From Bugulina stolonifera (Eukaryota > Bryozoa > Gymnolaemata > Cheilostomatida > Bugulidae), in contig OW285187.1 in NCBI GenBank assembly GCA_935421135.1, positions 9,672,001-9,736,000 of the forward strand: a stretch of DNA of 64,000 nucleotides. Reading direction: 5' to 3'. The notes below the pieces were generated by a model. The model saw only the letters and a list, made by a program, of their open reading frames with translations, made no database searches and had not been told where the DNA came from. This document shows positions 20,717 through 32,500 of this stretch, piece after piece (position 1 is the stretch's first letter; each line of letters opens with the position of its first letter). A program made the translations under genes and the position numbers.

Positions 20717-23700
20717 ATGGGAGTGCTGAAGAATGAAGTGCCCAAGTGGATCGCTATCTTTGTATGGGCTGGAATACAAGTTGGACTGTTTGGTTACTAT
20801 TTCTATTACTTCTACACAGACGAGAGGTTTACATATACACGGAACATACTGGGATTTGGTTTAGCGTTTGCCAGGGGTCCGGCTAACTGCCTCAATTTCA
20901 ATTGCATGTTGATATTGCTTCCTGTCTGCAGAAACCTGTTGTCTTTCATCAGGAGATTCCTTTGCAAGTGTTGCTTGAGGTCTTTACGAAGACTTCTGGA
21001 TGAGAATATTGAGTTTCATAAACTCTCAGCCTATGCCATCTGCTTCTGGACCACAGTTCATACTGTAGCTCATTGTTACAATGCAGAACTCTATGTGAGA
21101 GCTCAAGCTCCAATACTGAGTACAGGAAGTAATGTGACAGTATATCAGCTGAGTGCTTTAGGGGCTGGTGTGTGCCCGGTGTCACCAAACGATGATGCAT
21201 GGGTTAACCCTGTGTGTATTAAAGACAGTCACAGCGTTCTTGAAGTCTTTAAAATATTTCCAGCCATCTCAGGAGTCGTCATAACATTGTCTTTAATTGT
21301 GATTGTGTTTTCGGCCACCGAGTTTATACGAAGATCTTATTTTGAAATATTTTGGTTTACTCATCATCTGTTTGTGATCTTCTTCATATTTGTGGCGGTT
21401 CATGGATTGCGGGGAGTTGTACGATCACAAGACGTCCAACAACATAATATTAAGTACTGTGCTAGTATCGGCTTTGATTTGTGGGGCGTCGATCCAGATT
21501 GTCCATTGCCTAAGTTCCAATCTAACGAACCAAAGACGTACTTGTGGATCATGGTTCCAATGCTACTGTATATTATTGAGAGAATTATCAGATTTGTGAG
21601 GAGTTTCCAAACTGTAGCCATAACGAAGGTAAGTTCATACTTTTATCTATTTTATCATTATTGTGCTTCTGATCTGAGAGCAAGTTTGCACTTTATCATA
21701 CTTGTGTAGTTTTAATTAGCTAGATGGAGATCATTTTTGGATTGCATATAACATGAGTCTATATGCTCAAATAGACTTATAAAAGGCAACATGTTTATGC
21801 TATGCTATAGATGTATATGCTATGCTATAGATGTTTATGCTATGCTATAGATGTATATGCTATGCTATAGATGTATATGCTATGCTATAGATGTATTTGC
21901 TATGCTATAGATGTATATGCTATTCTATTGGTGTATATGCTATGCTATAGATGTATATGCTATTCTATTGGTGTATATGCTATGCTAGTATATGCTATGC
22001 TATAGATGTATATGCTATTCTATTGGTGTATATGCTATTCTATTGGTGTATATGCTATTCTATTGGCGTATATGCTATGCTATAGATGTGACTCTTATGA
22101 AATCGCAGCCATATACAATGTATATAGCAGAACTCATTTGTGTACATATGCATGCTTTTCTTTGGTACTTTTAGGTTGTGAAACATCCATCAAGAGTGGT
22201 TGAGTTACAGATGAAAAAGAATGGTTTTACAATGGAGGCCGGACAGTACATCTTTATCAACTGCCCGTCTATTTCCTATATGGAGTGGCACCCATTCACT
22301 CTCACCTCCTCCCCTGAAGAGGACTATTTCAGCGTACATGTTAGAATAGCTGGTATGTTTGTTTTTGTTTAAGTATCTTTAGTTCTAGAGCATGCTTGTG
22401 CAAATATATGACCTTCATAGACCAATGTACTGTAGTATAGCCCTAGGTGCATTACGAGAAATTGTGATCAGAGAGGTACTACACTATAACCTATTTCACA
22501 ATATATGTTATGGAACAGGTGACTGGACAGAGGCTCTGGCTAAGGCGGTTAAGGCGGATGAACAGGACTTCCAGGAGTCATGGAGTATGCCGTCTGTTGC
22601 TGTTGACGGGCCATTTGGAACTGCAAGTGAAGATTGGGATCAGTATGAGGTGAGTCATGTGACTTGTATGTGCACACATTTCCATTCGAGATTATAAAAT
22701 GAACTCTGTAGTACAGTTTGTTTTTGACGAAATTCTATGTGAATTGCAATGGCAGAGCATTCAAACATTGATTCGACCCTTGCAAAACACTCCGAATTTT
22801 ACCAAAAATCGAGGGCCATCTAGACCAGGTATTATATAATTATGTGTATATTTACACACTTGGTACATGTACATTTAGTGTTATATGACCTTGGCGGGTC
22901 AAGTTTGAAAATTGGAAGAATTTGGACAAACCTATGCATCTAGACAATGTTTTAAAATATGTATAAATATGATGAATAATAAGACGAGACGCATTTTATA
23001 TATATTTTTATTGACTCCTAATATTTCGATGTATATTCATACATCATAATCAGAGGAATGATGATGATGATGTATGGATATACATTGAGATATTAGGAAT
23101 CAATAAAAATATATAAAAAATGCGTCTCGTCTTATTATTCATCATTAAGATACTTGCTCACACCAACATTTTCCAATGTATAAATATCATATAGAGAGGG
23201 TGGTGGGTGAGACCCATTGACAACTATGGTAGGTTGATGCACATAGACATGTAGCCTACTTTGTATCTCTTGTAAACTGAAAGTCATCATGACTCATCAC
23301 AGTGATACACCGTATCCTTAATGCATGATGTCACACAGTCGTATCTGACTCATCAATGTCATCAATTAGCGGCATGGCATTGCTGCCCCAAACTCTATAT
23401 TACTAAGAAATTTAATCATGCTAATTGATAACACAGCACACAATACATGGATACCATATCCTTGTATCACTTTAACATGATTCACTTATCCATATCACTT
23501 TGTCTAATATCGAATTCAAATTTTAATGTTTTTATAATCAGTAAAATTTTGCTTATGGCTTGTCTAGCTAAATCAATGTATTTTGTATTTGCACTTTTAA
23601 CTACTATCAGAGGGAGTAAGACATTGTGTAAACCTGCATGTAAATGTACCCGATGAAATTATAATACAGTAATTTATAGAATATGGTTAGATTTATAACG

Positions 23701-25562
23701 TTCTAAATATATGCATGCACATGTATGTACACTGTGTGTATTATGATTGTTTAGGTTGATGTGCTGATTGGAGCAGGTATAGGTGTCACCCCATTTGCCT
23801 CCATTATGAAGCACATGTGGTACACCTACATACAGAGTAAGGAGAATAACATTGGTAACTGTAAGCTGAGGAAGGTCTATTTCTACTGGATCTGTCCAGA
23901 TACTAACGCCTTTGAATGGTAAGTAACCCATATAGCAACTCAGCTTCATGCTAAGTTCAGTTTTGTCAAGTAATTTCTGACCTACTTTCAGCCCAAGTCA
24001 TACAGGTGGCACTATTTCCTTGAAAGAAACTAGAGTATGCCGTTGAGCCAATGGCCAATCAAAATGCAGACTTTCAGATTTTTCAACATAGGTCAGGTCA
24101 GGTGGCCATGTTGTCAATTTTATTTGCGAAGACACCTATTAACACAGTATCTTAAGAGAATCGCATGGTATCAACTACATAACGGCAAATAATTATTTAT
24201 ATAAAATTATCCAATTTACCATTTCCCAAACAACAGTATATATCACTAAATCACTCAATCATACCATCTTTCTAAAACTGAAACCACATGGGAGCGACGC
24301 TGTAGTGGGGTATTTTCTGCCAGCACATTTTTCCCTCAGTTATAAAGACAACTCATCTGTGAAAGATGTTAGAGCTGAGTGTATCAACACAAGTTTTGCA
24401 AACATTTTCTTGTTATAATTCACATGTATATTATGCATGTCCCAACTGTGCATGCATACATAGTTGGGACATAGCTTGTACACCTGCAGAAAATATTTTT
24501 GTTCATCAATAACATATGCAATATAACAATACCGAAAATGCCTAATATCGCAAGCCTCAAATTTATCCCTGGAACGCAATACACATACATATATTTCCTC
24601 TACTCTGTCTATAAGGAGTTCTTATGCATTCTGTTTACATTTACAGGTTCTCTGATTTACTCCGCCACCTTGAAGAACAGATGGAAGAGAAGAACTGTGC
24701 TGATTTCCTCACTCATAACATTTATCTCACTAGAGGTTGGGACGTCAACTTCGCACGTAACGTCGCGCTAAATGAAGAAGAGGAAGTTGACGTAGTTACA
24801 GGTAATCAATTCTTCTTGAAGTTATATTTTTTACAGAAAGTGCATTCATGTACATGTATGTAGGCCATAAGATAATGGTTAGGTATATTGTCACTCAAAC
24901 TTCCTACGTGACAGTTTACTATGTAGGACATCTCATTTATGAGACACTGTGGAATTGAATACATGGATATAATACCAGAGATAGAGCTAATAAGTATGAT
25001 GTTAATGTAAGATAGCATTTTGTGAATACAACCATGTCTCCTTAAGTGGAATGTAAGGCAATATAATCTTGCAAATTAACTTATGCTTTGTTAGGTGTCA
25101 GGCAAGTACTTGCTATTGTGTATTTAGTGTCATGAACATTGAGTGACTTTTTCCTATTAGCAGTACCTGCAAGCAGTGATGATATTGACATAAAGTAAGA
25201 TGTATAATATGTGTCTTCTGGTGGGTGTCATAGTATGTAGCTGAGTCTAGTGTAACGTGACTTTGTCAGAATTTATAATAGTTGTCTTAGCTACATATAT
25301 TATGTTTATTGGTACAGTTATTACATGTACATGTAATAATTGTACAGCATCTATAATTATTATAGGCTTGCATCAAAAGACTCACTATGGCCGACCAAAT
25401 TGGGACCAAATATTTGAGAAGATGTCAAATGATCATCCAAACACCAGCACAGGAGTATTCTTCTGCGGTCCTGCTGTTCTATCTGACACTCTACACTCCA
25501 TGTGCAACAAACACAGCAAAGCAGATGGTGCCAAATTTGTGTTTAATAAGGAAAACTTTTAA
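20717..25562 (+). CDS. NOX2: NADPH oxidase, NOX2 class catalytic subunit
   Basis: Six exons join in phase (20717-21628, 22175-22352, 22519-22649, 23755-23918, 24647-24801, 25366-25562) into 578 aa, against 570 for human NOX2. The 304-residue first exon carries all six membrane helices and the haem ligands FHK (His101), HTVAH (His115), THH (His216) and VHG (His229), with the family spacing. Cytosolic parts follow: the FAD-binding HPFTLTS, the NADPH-binding [10 protein letters not shown] and [11 protein letters not shown], the EWFSDLL block and the C-terminal GRPNWD, FFCGP and terminal FNKENF. It passes electrons from NADPH through FAD and two haems across the membrane to oxygen, making superoxide. 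No EF hands precede it, so it is not NOX5/DUOX. The NOX2 class normally needs p22phox and cytosolic partners, none of which lies in this window. Nothing looks broken. Confidence 0.97.
21791..22089. repeat. 20-bp minisatellite in NOX2 intron 1, about 15 copies
   Basis: Two unit variants alternate: TATGCTATGCTATAGATGTA and TATGCTATTCTATTGGTGTA. The array ends about 85 bases before the exon 2 acceptor. The small open frames over it are artefacts of the repeat. Confidence 0.92.
22969..23145. mobile_element. Foldback element in NOX2 intron 3, arms about 77 bp
   Basis: Positions 22969-23046 are the inverted complement of 23069-23145 with few mismatches. They share AATAATAAGACGAGACGCAT and the TCCTAATATTTCGATGTATA region. 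The loop is only about 20 bases, so the intron RNA could form a very long hairpin. Confidence 0.85.
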
Positions 25563-26529
25563 TCATAAATCATAGATTGATACATATTTTAGTACTATTC
25601 AATTTGGTGGACCTACATATTTAATACCCCCATATTTTATCAAGTTTTTATTGTACATTTTATATTCAGGTTAAACATCTATGCAATGAAGTGAAGATGC
25701 TGAAAACTATACTTTATTTTAATTTTTACATGCCACATTTGTGATACTTCTTTTATATTTATGACATTCCTAATGTACATTCTAATCACAATCATAGTTG
25801 TTACATTATTAGGTGTTTTATTACACAATATTGTTACTTTTTCACCTTTTTATATTTAATCATCTAGGAGATTATAATCAGCAATACTCTATGTACATGG
25901 CATAAGGATAGGATCCTACTACTGCAGTAAGTTTATATTTCCCAATTTTTAGTTTTTACTCTTGTATTGTTTTTATTATGACGTCTATATGATAACAAGC
26001 AGAACAAATATGGCAGTATAATTATTATCTCCAGTTGAAGTGATAGCAGTGATATATCATTCTCAAACCAATGACTAGATAATACATAATTACTAAAAGC
26101 AATATCTACATTGCCTACACTGCCATATACATGTACATTGTATAAATATAATATCTACAATACAGAGGTCACCTGCCTAGACCAGGTGAAGTATATGAAA
26201 TACTATGTTGAGCACAATACAAAAATATAATAATTATGGCATAATAAATAAATATCAATCCAGGTGACAAGTATACAGATTGTGGAATTAGGTTCTTCAA
26301 AATATTGAAATATACAGGCAGTGACACTAAAACAGTTTAAGTATTATAAAAATCCTTACTACAAAAAAAGACCTACAAAATTTTTTTGTCTTAACAAAAT
26401 ACCCAAAAATTCGTGGCACAACCTGGAACATACATGTTGTACATTGGCACCATTCATTACGATTACCAATCATCACAGTAGAATATGAACTAGTTAGGTA
26501 TTGGGCGAGGGCGTGAGGGTAAAGTAGGA
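25563..26529. other. Short intergenic gap between convergent NOX2 and cytospin genes
   Basis: It contains the 3' untranslated regions of both genes, presumably. AT-rich with no coding sequence. Confidence 0.4.
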
Positions 26530-29500
26530 TTAATCTCCCTCGAAATGCTGATACAGACTAGTCACATATGACATCACCATCTGCCAATCAGGACGTTCTA
26601 TCGAAACCATCTCTTCAACATCCTAGAACAATAATATGTTCCTACAGTTAACAACCAGCAAACCGTGTTTTACTTTTACTGGTAAAGTGCTATGAACTGT
26701 TGTTTGTTAAGCTGTTGACTATGTACATACATGTACATGTACGACATCAATAAGAGAGGACAAATCTAAAACATGTGCTAACTCTCATAACAATATTATT
26801 GATAGAGGGTTTCAGTGACCCGGTATTTCAGAACAGAAATGGAATATTACATATACATTTAATACTTGTAACACTGAGCATGGTGTGATACTGCTAGCAT
26901 AACACAACTTGGTGGAGTATGGTGTATGGGCATACTTACCAGTTCTGATGGGACGCCTACAGACTCAGCTGCTTGAAAAGCTACTGAAAAGTTTTCCCTC
27001 TGAAATAGAAAACACTGCTTAGGTTATCTAAATAAAAGTATGATAGAATTCAGAACAGCCATGACAACTACAATAATGTTACATACTATACATATGATTC
27101 GGAGTTGTCCACTGTTATCAATGCACCGGCCAGGAACAAACAACTCCAAAGTGGAAAAGATGCCGCTCCCAGTTTCACTACAACAAATAGACCTTGCCAA
27201 CGTTCTGCTCTTACCTTATCATGATTCTTGATTAGTTCCTCATAATTGACTAAATTGGGAATGTAGCTATGGAGGAGAGCACAGAACGCTAGTCCATCAT
27301 TCCAACTACTACTAAAGTTTGTAATATCCACTTCCCTGCAATGACCATAAGACATGTACATAAACACATTGTTACAGTATAATTAAATGCAGTGAAAAGA
27401 AAGCTCAAGAAAAAGTAAGTACTGATGGCGTAACAAGCGTTGCTATGATATCATGATCTAAACACGGATGGATAGTATTTTATGAGAAAATAAACATTTT
27501 ATTACAACTGTCTAATTGAACAGGCGTGCAGGATTTCTCATTTTACAAAAAAAGCAATACACTGTTACAATCAGTTAGTTGAGTGTTACAGTAGCAATTC
27601 ATTACCTGTATCCTTTGGATTTTTGTTGGCACCATTTCAGTAAAGCATTACGTTTGGATCCACCTGTTTGCTTTACTAGTTTGGCCAGAGGATCATAGGA
27701 TTTCTCAGAATGTTCTGTCTCACTACATAATATCACAGATTATCTAACTACTATTGATATACACTGTATTGGTTTAGCATTTACTATTTGGAAACAGCAA
27801 TTCATAGTTATTATAGCATTCATGCAAGAGAAACAACGCCGCGGATTTTCAGATTTTCATTTTAGTGTGGTGTTCCATTAGATGTCACTTGGTATCTGTC
27901 TTTTCTGTTCAGTAAAGAATATATTATGTAGGTTGAACGATCTCACAGAGAACGACAGCCCCTTAAATTTTCGCACACCAAACAAGGTTGATCTAATAAA
28001 CTGTAAGTCTATTTCAGTCAAGCCTGGATACGAAACCCTAAAGTTCTGTACATATCTACCCACGAGGCTGAATAGATAAATTTACAAACTTACTTTCTAA
28101 TGGAGAGAAGCGAGCTGACGCTATTCTCTGAGGATACAGGTCTAAGTGATTCGATGACCGGAGAGTTTGTTTTCTCGAACATCTTCCCCCGAGTTCTACT
28201 GCTGGTTGATTTGTCTTCTGCATCTTTGGGTTTCTTCAGCGCAGACCTCAATGGTATGTTCTCGTTATTGTTATTATGATTATTAGTTCTACGCTCTGGA
28301 CTGTTACGACTGTTAGCTTCCATATGATTACTAAATGATATTGAAGTGTTAGTTGGACTGTTTAGGCTATCTGAACTACCTCTACGCGAAGACCCAGTCG
28401 ACGAGCCCAGTGACCCTTGACCTTCTATTGTTTTTATTAACGATTTAACGGAGACTATGTTCTGATTGCCTTTGATATCGCTTGTTCTCCGACCTAAAAA
28501 ACGCAACATTATTACAGTATTATATCATAATATATAGATGAGTACATAACCCAAATATTTTCACTGTATCTATGCTGCAGCATTACACCCACGGCATACT
28601 GTATGTTCCTAAGCATGACAATATATGTATGATATATGGACATGGTTACACTCATATCTATTGTTGAAATAATAGCAAGCTTATTAGTGAAGTTGACACA
28701 TTTTTGGCTGCATACCAGGAGAGCTAGTGTGTGATATTGGTAATTGACAGCAGTTATTGAATAGAATGAGTCAAACATAAATCAGGAACACTTGAAGCTA
28801 ATAGCTGTCTACTTGGATACTTTAAATTCCCATCTACACTTCAAACAGTCGACAATTCTGTGAGTCTTTCAAACTCACTGACTTAGAAACTCTGTGTACC
28901 AGACCCATGTTACATGTACATGCATCAGTTAACTGTTATGGAGTGAAGCACTTGCTCACAACCAAGTATAAGGTGTCCATATAAATTAACCTATATAGTA
29001 CAACATACTCGTAGTGATTGTCTATAATTTATGTAATAATAGTAAGCTATTACTGACCTTGTCTAAGAGCAACCAACTCCCTATCACTACCGAGTATGTG
29101 TTTTTTTATCTCACTAGTTGGTAGAACAGTTAAACCTTTCTGTGCCTTCACCCTGTCTAGTTCTGCCTGTAGGAGATTACTCTGTTTCTGGAGGTCTTCA
29201 TTCTGTACAACAACAACATAATAATAATAATCTGCCATGAGCCAATCCTCAGTGCTGGTTGAGACACCAAATTATCTCAAAACCCTGACAAATCTGTTAG
29301 TCTCTTGCGACCCTTCCTAGTTGGTCATGTTACACAACCTCCATTGTATATTGTATAAGAATTACATCATCCTTTACCTTCCTTGAGAGCTCTCTGTTCT
29401 TTTCCACTAACAGTTCCTTCTCTTCCACTGCTTCAGCTTTGATAGCGTTAGCTATAACTACAGCCGTCTGCAAGTCACTCTGAAACTGCTTCCAGTCACT

Positions 29501-32500
29501 CGCCTCTTCCTCATGCCTCTGTGAGAGGGCCTCCATCTCCTTCTCAAACTCTATATACCTACATAAAAAGAACTAAGTCTATGTATCTACATACAGAGTG
29601 CTAAGTCTATATACCTAAATGCAGAGCACTAAGTCTATATACTTACATGCAGAGAACAGAGAACTAAGTCTACATACCTACATAAAATGAACTAAGTCTA
29701 TGTATCTACATACAGAGTACTAAGTCTATATACATACATGCAGAGAACTAAGTCTATATACAGACATGCAGAGAACTAAGTCTATATACATACATACAGG
29801 GAACTAAGTCTATATACATATGTGTAAAGAAGTCTATCTAGAAAGTAAACACACCAGAATGTAGATACCTGGTTATGATACCAATGGAAGGGCAACTCCA
29901 CATTTAACATGCAATGTACAGGTGTTATACAATATACAGGTGCCAAACTACTGAGCCGCAAGTGCTGGCAATGCAGTTCAAACAAGTTCAAAATTTAATA
30001 ATTTAATTCACTTTATTCAAGATGAATCAGTTCCCAAAACCTATTAGTGAACATGAATCAATATCCAATATCATGATAAATCCAAACAAATAAAATAATT
30101 ATCATAAACACAATGAACTTGTTGCACATACATGACAAGGATAGTTTCAGTACCTTGTCATTGCTCTTTTGAGATGTTAATTTTATTGATAGGTTAAGAG
30201 TAGACCAATCAATTATAGCATGATACTGAATTATTATTATGATGTGATACATCATTATCTTTCCTCATAATAATTATTGTTTTGGTGAATACTCTAGCAG
30301 ACAGATATGAACTCTGCATTATTTCATTGTCAGCTTAAGGGATGCAATATACATGATCCAAACCCACCTGTGTTTAGCACCCTTGAGCTCAGCTTGCAAG
30401 TCACTGACTTCAATTCTAACATTTTTATTCTCCTCTATAAGCCGATTGTTCTCCTTCCTCTGTGCCTCGAGGTCCTTGCGGACCTCCACCAGCTGAGTCT
30501 CCAGCTGTCCCCTGTCAGCGCTAATCTTATCATATTTAAACTCCAGGTCACTAATGCATGTCTTATTGTTATTCCTAGCTGACACTAGCTCCTGTAAAAA
30601 CAAGACTATTGATTGTATAACAGAGTACAGGATATGAGTATATATGATCAGTTCTTTCAGACATACCGAGAGCTGATTATCACTTTATTCAAAGGTGAAC
30701 ATTATAATTGCATTGAAATGATTGCCTTCATTATTATCACAAATGTTTTAAAAATAAAAAAGGAACAATGGTGTTATGTGAAAGTACTGCAATAAAAACT
30801 TCAGAGACATCAAAGTTAAGGAAGAGAGAGCACCTGTGGGGAAATTAGTGACCGCATGTGGAAGGCATTCTCCCTTCTCTCTGAATCAGAGACACTATAA
30901 CACAGTTCAAATATAGGCAAATATTTGGTTGCCATAAAAGGGCTTTATAAAAACCACAATTTCTGGGACAAACAAAACTTTTATCTAAAATTGCAAATAA
31001 GTCAACAATGTTCATGGTTATATCCTTTGATTTCAAGAAGCGTTTCAACACCCTGTGCACGAATCTTCTGCAAGCTACTGTACAGGCTGCGCAGACAACT
31101 CCCAGTATTGTGTGTCACAGTGCTGCAAAAAATGTCTACCAACACCAGTTGCTCTTCTCCTTGCAATGCAGTGACACACTAGAATTCAGAGGAATAGGTC
31201 GTTTCTATTATGGACGGTTCTGTTCCACTTAGCAGAAAACAACCAGAGAATTATATTGGTTCTAAACTTAGCTTGGTTATAGGCTTAACTTATTGATTTA
31301 GTTTGTGTGAAGGGAGGGGCGTATATATAAGCACCCATAATGTCTAGTGACTCTTACCTGTTCCAGATAATCCGCCCTCTCTTTGGCATTGCACCGTTCA
31401 CCTTCCAGATTCTGCATCTGCTCCTTTGTCTTAGCCAGTTCTCTACGACTGTGAGCCAGCGACTCCTGGAGGTTTGTGCATTTCTGTTCCAGCTTCTCCT
31501 TATCAGCTCTGTAAATAGTAATATACAAGTACATGTAGGTAGGCAGTTGCACACCTGGTACATTGATCATAGAATTCAATGGTAAATTACCTACTGTGTG
31601 TTTCTATGGTTCAGTGTCCTCTGGTTATTAGTATAACTAGTCTAACTACTACTAGTACAAGTACATGTAAATCCAATATTACTACAAGTTAGTAGTCTAC
31701 ACCTAGGCTAGTTAATGCTGCTTTGTTCTGTTCAGTGGCTGGTTTAGTCAGATCTAGGCATAGGATTACCTGCCATTAGTGTGTTATTGGAACACCAGTG
31801 TTCAAAATCACATAGACTTACACAAAAAATACTAAAACTTTTTTGAAATGCATGCATATAGTATAAAAAATGCTCTATACACCCTGTCATCAATGTGCGA
31901 CTGTTCGAAAAAGACAGTTCGAAACAGGACGTTTCGAAAGCGGACAGTTCAAGACTGGACAGTTCGAAACGCTTAACCCCAAACCCCAACCACCAGATTT
32001 TAACTAACTTTTATTTTTAATATTATTTTTTTAATTGATTAATTAAATTAATTAATGAAAATCAATTATCTGCAAGTTGTGTTCTTCTAAATGTAATCTA
32101 CACAGTTTCGAACTGTCCAGTTGTTAAACATCCTGTTTCGAACTGTCCCTTTACCCCCTGTCATAACACAATGAAACAAGCAATGAAACATATATCTGCC
32201 AAAAGACGGTTCACCGGTTGATAAATAGTAATTTTGTCTCAGTCAACCAGCACTAAGTTTCACCAATAATAGGCTCCATTTCTCAGACGAGGTGAAAGTT
32301 GGATTTGTGGTCTGAATATGGAAGCGGACTTGCTTTAGCGCTTACTCTGATTAGTCACAAAATAATACACAAATTCAAATATCCATTAATGTTTGTTACA
32401 AGCTTGCAGTATGAATAATACATTGTATATATTTCATTTTGACATAATTCGGTGCAGATTATTTTCAGATTTGGTTGCATGTACCATTGTGATTTGACCA

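Noticed and set aside
21992..22203. Overlapping open frames upstream of NOX2 exon 2
   Set aside because: They are produced by the 20-bp minisatellite and are not exons.
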